DNA of 64,000 nucleotides from Pyrobaculum oguniense TE7 (GCA_000247545.1 CP003316.1:653233-717232), one strand, 5' to 3'; shown: positions 51,304 through 60,602, counted from the first letter of the stretch. A program made the numbers and translations. The notes: generated by a model not told the origin, from the sequence alone.

Positions 51304-52167
51304 TCAGAGCTGGACTAGAAGCGTGTCGAAATCGTCGGGGACGTAGATATGGGGCGGTGGGGGCACCCTCCCGGCGAGCTGGCGGTGCCTGGCCTTGTCG
51401 GTGTATCTGGCACTTATGTGGGTAAGAACCAGCACCCCCGCCCTAAGCGCCTTGGCCGCCTCCACTGCGTCGGCCACCGTAGAGTGGCCTTCCTCATGTG
51501 CCTTTTTGGGATCAACATCGTCGGCAAAGGTAGCCTCGTGTATGAGGACGTCCACCTCCCCCACAGCCTTTAGCATTCGGGGGCATGGGCCCGTGTCGCC
51601 GGTGTAGAGAAGCCTCCTATACCTCTTATGCGCTGGGTCGGCCACCTCTTCAGGCCTAATCACTCTCCCCCCAACCTCCACCTCCTCTCCCCTTATCAGC
51701 TTTGTCAAAGCCCACTTGGGGAGCCCCTCCACCTTTTTCAAATCTAACTTATACCCAACGTCCCACTCCAGCAGCCAGCCACAGGCGTCGACGGTGTGGC
51801 AAACCTCCACGCATCTGATCTTGAGGCGGCCCCCGTCGTAGCTGTCCGCCACCTCAACCCCCAGTCTTGACAACACCTCGTGGGCCGACCTCGGTCCAAG
51901 TAGCTTGACCTTCCCCCCCAGGAACTTTGCAGTGATGACAAGCCCCGGGAGCCCGAGCACGTGGTCTTCGTGCATGTGCGTCACGGCAACGAGGGTCAGC
52001 GAGGACGGGGCCACGCCGATTTGGAAAAGCCTGTACTGGACCCCCTCACCAGCGTCCAGGAGAATTCTGTGGCCCAGCCAGTCCTCTAGGTATATTGCAG
52101 GTAGCATTCTGTCTGCCCGCGGCACGGCGCCGCCTGTGCCTAAAAAGACAAGCTTAAGGAGAGGCAC
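51304..52167 (-). CDS. rnz: Ribonuclease Z
   Basis: The tRNA 3'-processing endonuclease, a metallo-beta-lactamase of 287 residues. The zinc motif THMHEDHVLGLPG lies at 63-75 (His64, His66, Asp68, His69), preceded by FLGTGGAVPR and LLDAGEGVQYRL. YTGDTGPC, HEATF and LTHISARY near the C-terminus supply the remaining ligands and the RNase Z-specific features. Length is normal. It ends four bases from the convergent methyltransferase and is just downstream of ksgA on the same strand. Confidence 0.92.
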   Translation of the reverse strand: MPLLKLVFLGTGGAVPRADRMLPAIYLEDWLGHRILLDAGEGVQYRLFQIGVAPSSLTLVAVTHMHEDHVLGLPGLVITAKFLGGKVKLLGPRSAHEVLSRLGVEVADSYDGGRLKIRCVEVCHTVDACGWLLEWDVGYKLDLKKVEGLPKWALTKLIRGEEVEVGGRVIRPEEVADPAHKRYRRLLYTGDTGPCPRMLKAVGEVDVLIHEATFADDVDPKKAHEEGHSTVADAVEAAKALRAGVLVLTHISARYTDKARHRQLAGRVPPPPHIYVPDDFDTLLVQL

Positions 52168-52188
52168 TGGCTGGGAGGCGGTGGGGCT

Positions 52189-52875
52189 TTAAATACTACG
52201 CGATGATTGGAACAGTTCTACTATTTCTTCCACAGTCAGCTGGTAAACCCGTTTGTCCGACTGGGCCAGCTTGAGGCGCCTCAGCGTCTTCCTCCTCGCA
52301 GAGAACAACTTGGCGGTGAAGCGCTCGAAGGCCTCAAAGTCGTCTACACACGGTGCTTTAGGTCTCAGCGTAACCACCGCGGAGTACACCTTGGGCGGCG
52401 GGCTAAAGACGCGGGGAGGGAGGACCCTCACAACCTCAACTTCATACATGCACTGAATAGCCACGGTGAGCCGCCCGTATTCCTCAGTGCCAGGCGCCGC
52501 GGCCATCCTCTCTGCCACCTCCCTCTGCACTGTGACCACCGCGGGTAGCCTATGCCTAGCCAGCTTTAGGAGAAGGGGCGACGTGATAGAATAGGGCATA
52601 TTGGAGACGAAGAAGTCTGCCTTTGGCCACTCTATTTGCAGGGCATCGCCCCAAATCACAACGACGTTGGGAGGCGCCCGGGCCCTTAGCTGCTCTGCCA
52701 ACGACTTGTCCAGCTCTATGGCGTACACCGTCTTGGACTTCTCGGCCAGGGGAAAAGTCAGCGCCCCGGTTCCCGGCCCTACCTCTACGACGTCTAGCCC
52801 CCCAGGGACGAGCCCAACGATAAACTCAGCCACAGACCTATCCCGAAGGAAATGTTGCGAAAGACGCCGCCCCAC
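52189..52875 (-). CDS. ksgA: 16S rRNA dimethyladenosine transferase
   Basis: KsgA/RsmA/Dim1 dimethylates two adjacent adenosines at the 3' end of 16S rRNA. Of 228 residues: SQHFLRD at 6-12, SAM motif VVEVGPGTGALTFPL (29-43), IELDKSL, and the catalytic NMPYSI at 92-97. The C-terminal domain is short, so the protein is smaller than the ~260-280-residue bacterial forms. It lies 21 bp above rnz on the same strand: two RNA-processing genes together. Confidence 0.92.
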   Translation of the reverse strand: MGRRLSQHFLRDRSVAEFIVGLVPGGLDVVEVGPGTGALTFPLAEKSKTVYAIELDKSLAEQLRARAPPNVVVIWGDALQIEWPKADFFVSNMPYSITSPLLLKLARHRLPAVVTVQREVAERMAAAPGTEEYGRLTVAIQCMYEVEVVRVLPPRVFSPPPKVYSAVVTLRPKAPCVDDFEAFERFTAKLFSARRKTLRRLKLAQSDKRVYQLTVEEIVELFQSSRSI

Positions 52876-52998
52876 AGCAACTCATAAGCCTTTTTATCTT
52901 AATTAAGCGCCGGCCGGGCGCCCCTCCACCAGCCCCGCACTCCGCTACTCGACCCGAGGCACTAGAACCACAAAGTATTTAAATACCGTTTTTTTGAC

Positions 52999-55221
52999 AT
53001 GTTGCGTGCGGTCTTGTTCTGGGCGTTGGTGCTGGTTATATACGCAACGGCAGCTCCTCCCGAGAGCGTAGGCAAGCCCCAGCTCATATGCATAGACGCG
53101 GCTGAGGCGGGCTTCAAGGGCTCGCCGCCGTTTATAGGTGCCTACGTCGTAAACAGAGGCGAGAAGCTACCTTCACAGATCTACACAAACGGCACTGTTA
53201 TAAGGATAATCGGCGTGTGGGAAGCCAATTCCACAAATCCCTCGGTCCGCAACATCACAGTGTTGCCCACGGAGTTATTTGGGCTGATTTGCTTCCGGCC
53301 AGGTGAGGCGCGGCCGGCGAGGGTGAAAAAGGGCGTGTACATAGAGGTGGAGGCTAGGGGGAGGAGGCACGGCGTGACAATTGTGGACGCGGGGGATGAG
53401 CCCATGGCCTTGCCCCCGCTGCCGCTGACAGACGATTTCGAATTGATAAGGGGGAAGGTGGTGGCGAGGAGGGAGGTGGCCTCTGAGGAGACTCCCGCCG
53501 AGGGGGTAGCCGAGCGGCTTGACCCTCCGCCTTTGGCCCAGCCGGCATCCCAGCTAATACAGCCTTCGCAGAGCCTCTTTAGGGATTTCTCCGGCACAAT
53601 AATAGCGTCCTTTAAGCTCAAGAACACAGACGGCTACGTCATCAGCTCGCAGACCGCAAGGGGTAGCTGCGCCACGGGTAGGTTTATACTCCCAAACGGC
53701 ACCTCTTGGATAGCCCTTGTGTTCAGCCCAGCCACCCGCGCAGAGGTATACGGAGGCGCCAGCGAGCTGTGGCTCTACATCACCGCCGATGTCTACCGAA
53801 CAGACGGCACATACCTCGGCGGTCTAAGCTTCGGCGGGGCGTACTACCCCAACGTATACAGAATCCCCAACCCGCCGAGGCCATGGCATATACTTTACGC
53901 CGACCTGAGCCGGTGGAGAGACATAGACAAGGAAATCCGCATAGAGATATGCAATGAGAACCCAGTCTACGGGAGGTACATCATAGATGCCTTTATATAC
54001 ACAGCAGTGCCGGCGAAGTCTTACGGTGAGCCCTTTGCTCTAGAATCGCCGGGAAAAGGGACCACCATCAAGCCTTACAGCGCAGACGTTCTCTACAACG
54101 GCACTTATTTAGCCATTCCAGGCTTCACCCCGCCGCCGGGCTACGCGCTGGGTAGCGCCAGGGCAGTAATAACGCTCAGGACTTGTTCCCCTAACCCCCC
54201 TGCCAGCATTAACATCTACTGGGGACCACTTTACATAGGTACAATAAGCCGGATGGTTGGCACAGACGGCTGTTGGTACTACGTAGTTACGCCGACGATG
54301 CTCACAAGCGCATGGGACGTCTCAGTAAGATCGTCGCTGTACATAGGCGGCTCTTTACACGCAATCTTCGTAGGACCCTTTGACGCAACGACATACAGCT
54401 CAGGAATTACAATACAGAACTTCAGAGTAGAGGGGATATACAGGCCAGAAATGAACGCAAGAGCCTCCATAATTTTCAGTGACTATGCAGTTAACTGGCT
54501 ACACTACACCGCATCTGCATTCGCCTCATATTTTGATTACTACACGGGTGCCGCCTCCTACGGTAGCAAGGTGAATGTAATGCTCACGGACAGTGGTTTC
54601 TTCTATGCGAAGCCTCACGTTCTGATTAGCGTAAGTAAATATGAGAGCACGTCATTCCACTGTGGACGTATTGAAATAAGCGTGAGGGCATATTCCAACG
54701 GTGTGCCAGTCATGTTAAGTCTCCAAGGCCGCCCTGTTGCTTATCAAGAGAGCGCTTCAGGCCAGGTTTCATCCTACCTACAAATTGTAGTGGATTTCGT
54801 TTCAAAAATTTTTGAACATAGTGATAAGTGCGCGTCAAATGTATTAAAGTTTATTAGCTGGCCTTCTTTTGGAATAAGTATATTACAGTCGGCCTTTGGT
54901 GTCGATGTCATAGCAGATACGTCTGATCCCTACGTCGTGCGTTACACAATATGTCCAAGTCCGTTTGCGCCCTCGGCAATTGCAATAGATGGAGCAAGTA
55001 TCGCCCCATACATAAGCCTATTCCAGCCTGTTGTGTATGAAGTAGGCGTCTATATGTGGTGCTTGGGCGATCGTTATTATGATGGTGGCAAGTCTTATTT
55101 AGATGGTACGCCCATCACTTTTAGTACTCAGAATATACACATTTTCAGAACCTTTACGTGCGGCAAGCAGGAGATAGGGGATATAGATATGTATAAGTGC
55201 ACTCCCTCGTCGTATGGGTAG
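52999..55221 (+). CDS. Large secreted surface protein, paralogue 2 (740 aa)
   Basis: Signal peptide (AVLFWALVLVIYATAAPPES), a cysteine-bearing N-terminal domain (QLICIDAAEAGFKG, FGLICFRPGE), a Pro-rich stretch (about 170-195), and a long beta-rich ectodomain. Residues about 387-481 carry the shared domain: RAVITLRTC, IYWGPLYIGTIS, DGCWYYVV, then SGITIQNFRVEGIY. The last third is less GC-rich and has hydrophobic blocks and six cysteines. It is unlike any family I know. The 180-aa membrane protein gene overlaps its end by 8 bp. A TATTTAAATA box lies just above ATG. Confidence 0.7.
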   Translation: MLRAVLFWALVLVIYATAAPPESVGKPQLICIDAAEAGFKGSPPFIGAYVVNRGEKLPSQIYTNGTVIRIIGVWEANSTNPSVRNITVLPTELFGLICFRPGEARPARVKKGVYIEVEARGRRHGVTIVDAGDEPMALPPLPLTDDFELIRGKVVARREVASEETPAEGVAERLDPPPLAQPASQLIQPSQSLFRDFSGTIIASFKLKNTDGYVISSQTARGSCATGRFILPNGTSWIALVFSPATRAEVYGGASELWLYITADVYRTDGTYLGGLSFGGAYYPNVYRIPNPPRPWHILYADLSRWRDIDKEIRIEICNENPVYGRYIIDAFIYTAVPAKSYGEPFALESPGKGTTIKPYSADVLYNGTYLAIPGFTPPPGYALGSARAVITLRTCSPNPPASINIYWGPLYIGTISRMVGTDGCWYYVVTPTMLTSAWDVSVRSSLYIGGSLHAIFVGPFDATTYSSGITIQNFRVEGIYRPEMNARASIIFSDYAVNWLHYTASAFASYFDYYTGAASYGSKVNVMLTDSGFFYAKPHVLISVSKYESTSFHCGRIEISVRAYSNGVPVMLSLQGRPVAYQESASGQVSSYLQIVVDFVSKIFEHSDKCASNVLKFISWPSFGISILQSAFGVDVIADTSDPYVVRYTICPSPFAPSAIAIDGASIAPYISLFQPVVYEVGVYMWCLGDRYYDGGKSYLDGTPITFSTQNIHIFRTFTCGKQEIGDIDMYKCTPSSYG

Positions 55222-55756
55222 TCTTCTTAAACTCCCATTTTTGCGGATGGGTATCTTTCTGGGTTTTTTCTCTTTGGTGCATCTGCTTGTTTTTGGGTTT
55301 TTGTGGGAGGGCCTTCTCCTCGCCGCTGTGGTGTCTTATTTCTCGGCTTTTGGCTGCGCGTATAGCAGGAGGTGGCTTTTGCCGTGGGTGGCGGCGCTTG
55401 TGGCTGGGGTCTTCGTGAGGGGCCAGACGGCCGTTGCCTTAGCCATTTTGTTGCATGTGGGGTTCTTGCTGGCGACGCCGCTCTTGTTGGCCAGGGGCGG
55501 TTGGAATAGGTTTAAGTCGCTTGTGTTTTTCATATTGGGCCTAGTGGCTTCCGGCGTTGTGTTGCTCTTTGCTTCTCCTCTTTGGAGGGCGGTTGTCCCT
55601 CATCCTTTTGGCATCGTCTCTTTTGGCTACGTCATACCGACGCCGGTTGACTGGCCGTGGTATTTCGTGGGGTACTACATCTGGGAGAGGATCCACTCCC
55701 TGCACCGGGGGTTGCCCAAGAGCTTGAGGGCTTATTTCACGTACAGGGAGGGCTGA
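55214..55756 (+). CDS. Membrane partner of surface protein locus 2
   Basis: Product of 180 residues with about five hydrophobic helices (GIFLGFFSLVHLLVFGFL, LLLAAVVSYFSAFG, LLPWVAALVAGVFV, AVALAILLHVGFLLATPLLLA, LVFFILGLVASGVVLLFA). The C-terminus reads IPTPVDWPWYFVGYYIWERI and resembles VPDPAHAPLYFFYYWALHWV of the protein at 59802. It overlaps the surface-protein gene by 8 bp. It may export or anchor its partner; this is inferred from the repeated gene order. Confidence 0.65.
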   Translation: MGSLLKLPFLRMGIFLGFFSLVHLLVFGFLWEGLLLAAVVSYFSAFGCAYSRRWLLPWVAALVAGVFVRGQTAVALAILLHVGFLLATPLLLARGGWNRFKSLVFFILGLVASGVVLLFASPLWRAVVPHPFGIVSFGYVIPTPVDWPWYFVGYYIWERIHSLHRGLPKSLRAYFTYREG

Positions 55757-55780
55757 GCGCTTGCCGCTATTGGACTCGAA

Positions 55781-55793
55781 TTCTTATAAACAG
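55781..55793 (+). promoter_or_regulatory. TATA box of gatE
   Basis: TTCTTATAAACAG, centred about 23 bp above the GTG at 55810. It sets the true gatE start well downstream of the first possible start codon of the open frame (55657). Confidence 0.5.
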
Positions 55794-55809
55794 ACAGTGT
55801 TGGGGCTGT

Positions 55810-57636
55810 GTGGATTACAGATCGCTTGGCTTGAAGACGGGTTTGGAGATCCACATCCAGCTGAACACGAGGCGCAAGCTCTTCTGCCACTGCCCGCCTG
55901 TGCTGAGGGACGACGAGCCCCACTTTAGGCTGGAGAGGAGATTGCACATATCTGTCAGCGAGCTGGGGGCGGTTGACCCAGCGGTGGTGTGGGAGGTGAG
56001 GAAGCGGAGGAAGTACATATACGAGGGGTACAGGGACACCACCTGCCTCGTGGAGCTTGACGAGGAGCCGCCCCACACGCCGGACGAGGAGGCCTTGACG
56101 ACGGCGGTGGCCGTGGCTAAGATGTTCAACGCCAAGCTCTTTGACGAGATCTACGTGATGAGGAAGACGGTGGTGGACGGCTCCAACGTGTCGGGCTTCC
56201 AGCGCACGATGCTCGTGGCGTATGGCGGGAGGGCCAAGATCCTGGGCTACGACATCGGGGTGGAGACCATCGCCCTCGAGGAGGACGCGGCGAGGAAGAT
56301 GGGGGAGGAGGGCAAAGCTGTGGTGTACCGCCTGGACAGGCTGGGGATCCCCCTCATCGAGATCGCCACGGAGCCCATGACCTATACGCCGCAACAGGTG
56401 GAGGAGGTGGCGTGGATTATAGGCTACAGCGTGAAGATAACGGGGAGGGCCAAGAGGGGGGTTGGCACAGTGAGGCAAGACGTCAACGTCTCCATCGCGG
56501 GCGGCGCCAAGACTGAGATAAAGGGGGTACCCGACTTGTCCCTAATCCCCAAGGTTATCGAGTACGAGGCGACGCGCCAACTCAGCCTGTTGAAAATAGC
56601 AGAGGAGTTGAAGAGACGCGGCGTGGAGAAGGTGGAGCTCTCCCTCGCCGACGTCACCCAGGCCTTTGCCAACACCAAGTCTAAGCTCGTGAGGCGGGTG
56701 CTAGACGCCGGGGGGAAGGTGGTGGCGGTGAAAGCCCCCGGCTTCCATAAGCTCCTAGGCGCGGAGGTCCAGCCGGGGAGGAGGTTCGGCACGGAGCTGG
56801 CGGACTACGTGAGGGCTTGGACGGAGCTGGGGGGCCTCCTCCACAGCGACGAGCTCCCGGGCTACGGCATTGCAGCAGACGAGGTAAGAGACGTGGAAGC
56901 GAGGGTGGGGGTTAACAGCTACGTCCTGCTCATGGGCGTCGACGAGGGGGAGCTGGAGGAGGCGGCGAGGGTGGTGGTGGAGAGACTCAACGCGGCGCCT
57001 AGGGGGGTGCCCGAGGAGACCCGGGCCGCCAACCCCGACGGCACTACGAGGTTTCTCAGGCCTAGGCCCGGCGCGGCTAGGATGTACCCCGAGACAGACC
57101 TCCCGCCGGTGAGGATTACTTTTGAGATCTTGAAGAAGGCCGAGGAGGTGGCCAAAGTTACCCTTGAGGGCAAGCTCAAGGAGCTCACGTCGAGGGGGCT
57201 GAGCAGGGACTTGGCGCTTCAGCTGGTGAAGTCCCCACACCTGGAGAAGTTCGAGGACTACCTCCAGAGGTTTAAGGAGGTGCCGCCCCAGCAAATTGCC
57301 GCGGTTCTACTCAACATCTCCAAGGCCTTGGGGAGGGAGGGCGTCGAGATCACCGATGAAAAGGTTGAGTCTGTTCTCGACGCTTTGAATAGGAAAGTCA
57401 TAACCAAGGAGGCTGTGGAGGAGGTTCTTAGGAACATGAAGCCGGGGGAGTCGGCCGAGGAAACGGCGAAGAGGCTGGGGCTGTTGAGAATGTCCTACGA
57501 CGAGGTGAAGAAGATAGTGGCAGAGGTGGCGGCCCAGGTGGGTAAGGAGAAGGCGGTGGGCGAGGTGATGAGGCGCTACAGGGGAAAGGTGGATGTGGAG
57601 GACGTAAGACGGGCGCTGGCCGAGATATATTTATAA
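55810..57636 (+). CDS. gatE: Glutamyl-tRNA(Gln) amidotransferase subunit E
   Basis: GatE, with GatD, converts Glu-tRNA(Gln) to Gln-tRNA(Gln) in archaea. The 608-residue protein begins GLKTGLEIHIQLNT and CHCPPVLRDDEP, holds the kinase-like core (DGSNVSGFQRTMLVA, EEDAARKMGE, RLDRLGIPLIEIATEPM, VRQDVNVSIAGG), an AspRS-like insert (RFGTELADYVRAW ... YPETDLPPVRI), and the YqeY-type C-terminus (AVGEVMRRYRGKVDVEDV). GTG 55810 was chosen for its TATA spacing. gatD is not in the window. nop5 follows 21 bp later. Confidence 0.95.
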   Translation: MDYRSLGLKTGLEIHIQLNTRRKLFCHCPPVLRDDEPHFRLERRLHISVSELGAVDPAVVWEVRKRRKYIYEGYRDTTCLVELDEEPPHTPDEEALTTAVAVAKMFNAKLFDEIYVMRKTVVDGSNVSGFQRTMLVAYGGRAKILGYDIGVETIALEEDAARKMGEEGKAVVYRLDRLGIPLIEIATEPMTYTPQQVEEVAWIIGYSVKITGRAKRGVGTVRQDVNVSIAGGAKTEIKGVPDLSLIPKVIEYEATRQLSLLKIAEELKRRGVEKVELSLADVTQAFANTKSKLVRRVLDAGGKVVAVKAPGFHKLLGAEVQPGRRFGTELADYVRAWTELGGLLHSDELPGYGIAADEVRDVEARVGVNSYVLLMGVDEGELEEAARVVVERLNAAPRGVPEETRAANPDGTTRFLRPRPGAARMYPETDLPPVRITFEILKKAEEVAKVTLEGKLKELTSRGLSRDLALQLVKSPHLEKFEDYLQRFKEVPPQQIAAVLLNISKALGREGVEITDEKVESVLDALNRKVITKEAVEEVLRNMKPGESAEETAKRLGLLRMSYDEVKKIVAEVAAQVGKEKAVGEVMRRYRGKVDVEDVRRALAEIYL

Positions 57637-57657
57637 CTTGTTTCTAAACTGCAGACA

Positions 57658-58926
57658 ATGGCGAAAATACATATCGCAACGGACGTTCTCGGCTTCTTCG
57701 CGGTAGACGAGGGGGGCAACCTCGTAGACAAGGAACTATTCGAGAAGAAGCCTGAACTTATTGCGGAGAGGCTTATCGAGCTGGAGAAGTCCAACCCGGT
57801 GCCGGAGCTTGTGAAGCTTGTGGAGAGGCTAAGGGGCAGGGCGGAGAAGATTGTGCTAGAAGACCCGGAGCTGGCGCGGAAGCTTGTATCCACGGTGAAG
57901 GGGGCCGAAGTGGTGGGCGAGAGCCCCTCCCCCGTATTGGTGGCGTTTAGGCAGAATTTCCAGAGGCATCTCTCCAGCATTGGCCTGAGCTGGGAGGAGT
58001 ACACAAAGTTCCTCTTCGAGATAAGCGATCTGGTAACGAGGCTAAAGCTGAGGCAGGCTGTGGCCAAGCGCGACTTGTACATCGCCCAGGCCATAAGCGC
58101 GCTTGACGACGTGGACAAGATCATGAACCTAATCGCGTCGAGGATAAGGGAGTGGTACGGCCTCCACTTCCCCGAACTTGAGGAGTTGGTGAGAGACAAC
58201 AAGGAGTACGTCTCTATCGTATACCACATAGGCCATAGGTCTAAGATTACGGAAGACGCCTTGAAGAAGGTGGCCCCCGAGGCGCCGGAGGACAGAGTCA
58301 AGAAGATAGTGGAGGCGGCGAAGAGGAGCGTCGGCGCAGAGATGTCAGACTGGGATCTCGACCAGCTCAAGACGTATGCTGACGTATTCCTGAAGCTCAA
58401 CGCCTACAGAGACCAGCTGGCTGCGTACATCGACGAGGCCATGAAGGAGGTGGCCCCCAACATCAGGGAGCTGGTGGGGCCTCTGCTGGGCGCGAGGCTG
58501 ATAAAGCTCGCCGGCGGCTTGACGAGGATGGCGTTTCTCCCCGCCTCGACGATACAGGTCCTCGGCGCAGAGAAGGCGCTGTTCAGGGCGTTGAGGACAG
58601 GAGGAAAGCCTCCAAAACACGGCGTCATATTCCAGTATCCGGACATCTTCCGCTCTCCCCGCTGGCAGAGGGGGAAAATCGCCAGGGCCCTTGCGGCTAA
58701 GCTGGCGATTGCTGCCAAGGCAGATGCCTTCACTGGGAATTTCATAGCGCCGAGGCTAAAAGAGGAGTTGTTGAAGCGTATACAGGAAATAAAGACGTTA
58801 TATGCAAAGCCGCCTCCCAAAGCCCCCGCACAGCCAAGCGCCAAGACGCCGCCTCCCCCACCGCCGTCACCGCCAAGAGGGGGCGAGAGGAGGCCTCCTC
58901 CGAGGAGGGAAAGGGGAAGGAGGTAA
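57658..58926 (+). CDS. nop5: Nop5/Nop56 C/D-box RNP core protein
   Basis: With fibrillarin and L7Ae it forms the complex that 2'-O-methylates rRNA and tRNA. The 422-residue protein shows an N-terminal domain, a coiled-coil, and the Nop domain with GPLLGARLIKLAGGLTRMAFLPASTIQVLGAEKALFRAL-type core and PKHGVIFQYPDIF. A Pro/Arg-rich tail closes it (PPPPPPSPPRGGERRPPP). In many archaea the fibrillarin gene follows directly, but here the next 800 bp hold only decayed sequence. A TTTATA element precedes it inside the end of gatE. Confidence 0.95.
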   Translation: MAKIHIATDVLGFFAVDEGGNLVDKELFEKKPELIAERLIELEKSNPVPELVKLVERLRGRAEKIVLEDPELARKLVSTVKGAEVVGESPSPVLVAFRQNFQRHLSSIGLSWEEYTKFLFEISDLVTRLKLRQAVAKRDLYIAQAISALDDVDKIMNLIASRIREWYGLHFPELEELVRDNKEYVSIVYHIGHRSKITEDALKKVAPEAPEDRVKKIVEAAKRSVGAEMSDWDLDQLKTYADVFLKLNAYRDQLAAYIDEAMKEVAPNIRELVGPLLGARLIKLAGGLTRMAFLPASTIQVLGAEKALFRALRTGGKPPKHGVIFQYPDIFRSPRWQRGKIARALAAKLAIAAKADAFTGNFIAPRLKEELLKRIQEIKTLYAKPPPKAPAQPSAKTPPPPPPSPPRGGERRPPPRRERGRR

Positions 58927-59084
58927 ATATGGTATATGCGTGAGCGAGAAGTTCCTATATATTGTTGGCTCCGACTACTCTCTGAATAGATCAAGATGGC
59001 GAATAGAAATGAGGGAAAAAATAAGTGGAAGACTAAAATAAATTCTGGATATACAACGTAAGCGGTGGTCATGGCTAACTAACG
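58927..59084. other. Intergenic stretch after nop5
   Basis: A short open frame continues in another phase (VSEKFLYIVGSDYSLNRSRW near 58940-59000) but has no recognisable start or family. No fibrillarin motif is seen. Confidence 0.35.
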
Positions 59085-59480
59085 GATTACATCACAATAA
59101 GCCGAGAAGTGTTAGCACCATACTTCCCAGGCGCCGAGATTGAATTGGCGTATATCTTTCCCAGCTATCACACCATCCACTTTAAATATAGGCTATGATA
59201 TGCAGATGCTCAGCGTTAACGGCGCTGTTTAATTCCACAGTACTGCGACTTTAAGAGGCAGTCTGGCCATTAGGCTTAAAATGGGAACGCTTGCCCACCC
59301 ACCTCCTAGGCCAAACACCCCACCAATAAACCCCACACCTGAAATTAATAATGCTGAGGCGAGAAGCCTATTAGGGACGTACTCCACTCGTCCCTTGACT
59401 GGATCGTTGTAAAAGCCGCGAAGATGCTCAGAGAAAAATACTGGTGGGCTTAAGGCCCTTTTGGGTTCTCAACCCCTCGT
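59085..59480 (-). pseudogene. TauE/SafE-type permease remnant
   Basis: On the minus strand: LSPPVFFSEHLRGFYNDPVKGRVEYVPN-like text, then LLISGVGFIGGVFGLGGGWA and SVPILSLMARLPLKVAV, then stops, then FKVDGVIAGKD. The GFxGG-FG-GGG...VP.L....P.KVAV pattern is the second half of the sulfite/sulfonate exporter TauE/SafE (DUF81) family. Two in-frame stops and lost 5' half show that it is dead. Confidence 0.6.
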
Positions 59481-59801
59481 ATTCGCCCTATCTCACCGCT
59501 TTCGGAAGAGCGGCCAAGGCCTATCACTCGGCTCGCCTTAATGCGCAACAACCTTTGGTTTAAAAAGGGCTTATCGCAAGAATGGCTCGAAACTTACGCT
59601 TAAAATAAGGGGCATTTCAGTTGTAAGAGGCCAGGCGTTGCGCCCACATAGCTGTAACAGCAGATGGCGCATACCCACTACGGCTAGGGAGATAGCGGTA
59701 TAGACAAATATTACAATCGATAAAGGTTGACGCTAGTTCTGTTTGACGACATAATTAACAATCCGGCCCTTCCGATATTTTTTACTAAATTTCTAATACC
59801 A
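59481..59801. other. Non-coding stretch above surface protein locus 3
   Basis: 321 bp without an intact gene, some of it perhaps the lost 5' end of the TauE-like remnant. The A/T-rich run near 59777-59789 is a plausible TATA box for the membrane protein at 59802. Confidence 0.35.
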
Positions 59802-60602
59802 ATGCCCACTGCTCGTGACATAAAAAATTTGTTGTTGTACGGAGGAACTGTGCATTTCCCTAGGGCCGCCGCATCCGCCTTGTTACTGTATTTATTAAAC
59901 CTACCCCTTTACTTATACAACCCCTTATTTTACCCCCCGCTCTTTTCGATAGGCGCCGCTTCTTACCACACCGCCTTCTTCGGCCTATATACTCTATGGG
60001 GATGGGCCTTTTTGGCAAGTTCTCTTTTAATATCGGCACTAATCAACCCCGCGCTGGGCGCCCTGTTAGCATATATTGGAGGCTTTTTCTTAGCACTAGC
60101 TTTGAGAAGCGGGTCCAAGAGGCTTTTCTCGCTTTTGCTATATCTCGTCCTTTACGTCTTACTCACTAACGTTCTAGTCCTAGTTTCGCAATTTATGCCT
60201 TACCTCGTAGAGAGGGAGGACGTGCCTGACCCCGCCCATGCGCCTCTTTACTTTTTCTACTACTGGGCACTGCACTGGGTCTTCGGTCGTTTGGTAAAGC
60301 CGGACTTGATCTCAGCGGCGAGGCTTCGCGCCATGGCGAGGGCCCTCTTGAAGGGATTTGGGAGAGCAAGTAGAGGGCATGCGGCAGTTGTGCGCAGAGT
60401 ATTTCAAAAAGCGATCTTTTTCGGATATGAGATTTATTTTCTACTTGGCCTTGCTGGCCGCCGCCGTGGCGGCCTCTGCCGTGGAACTGAGGGAGGTATG
60501 TCTAAGGGCCGTGGACTTGGGGATCGCGGGAAGGGGAGCTACCGAGATCGCCTTCTTGGCGTGGCTCGGAGACGGGCCTATTTCCCTCCCCTACCGGGTT
60601 GA
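59802..60602 (+). CDS. Membrane partner of surface protein locus 3
   Basis: From ATG 59802 (MPTARDIKNLLLYGG) about 266 codons. Five to six hydrophobic helices (AAASALLLYLLNLPLYLY, AFFGLYTLWGWAFLASSLLI, LGALLAYIGGFFLALAL, LLLYLVLYVLLTNVLVLV) precede EDVPDPAHAPLYFFYYWALH, a motif shared with the partner at 55214. The frame continues 175 bp into the surface-protein gene, and its last ~45 residues (Arg/Gly-rich) look like shadow translation, so the native stop may have been lost by a frameshift near 60400. I preferred ATG 59802 over TTG 59727 for TATA spacing. Confidence 0.6.
   Translation: MPTARDIKNLLLYGGTVHFPRAAASALLLYLLNLPLYLYNPLFYPPLFSIGAASYHTAFFGLYTLWGWAFLASSLLISALINPALGALLAYIGGFFLALALRSGSKRLFSLLLYLVLYVLLTNVLVLVSQFMPYLVEREDVPDPAHAPLYFFYYWALHWVFGRLVKPDLISAARLRAMARALLKGFGRASRGHAAVVRRVFQKAIFFGYEIYFLLGLAGRRRGGLCRGTEGGMSKGRGLGDRGKGSYRDRLLGVARRRAYFPPLPG

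Noticed and set aside
53354-53548. Minus-strand Pro-rich frame inside surface protein 2
   Set aside because: Shadow of the Pro/Glu-rich linker of the surface protein.
55732-56478. 248-codon minus-strand frame over gatE
   Set aside because: His/Pro/Arg-rich shadow of gatE with no recognisable motif.
57576-58400. 274-codon Ser-rich minus-strand frame over nop5
   Set aside because: Shadow translation; nop5 is clearly on the plus strand.
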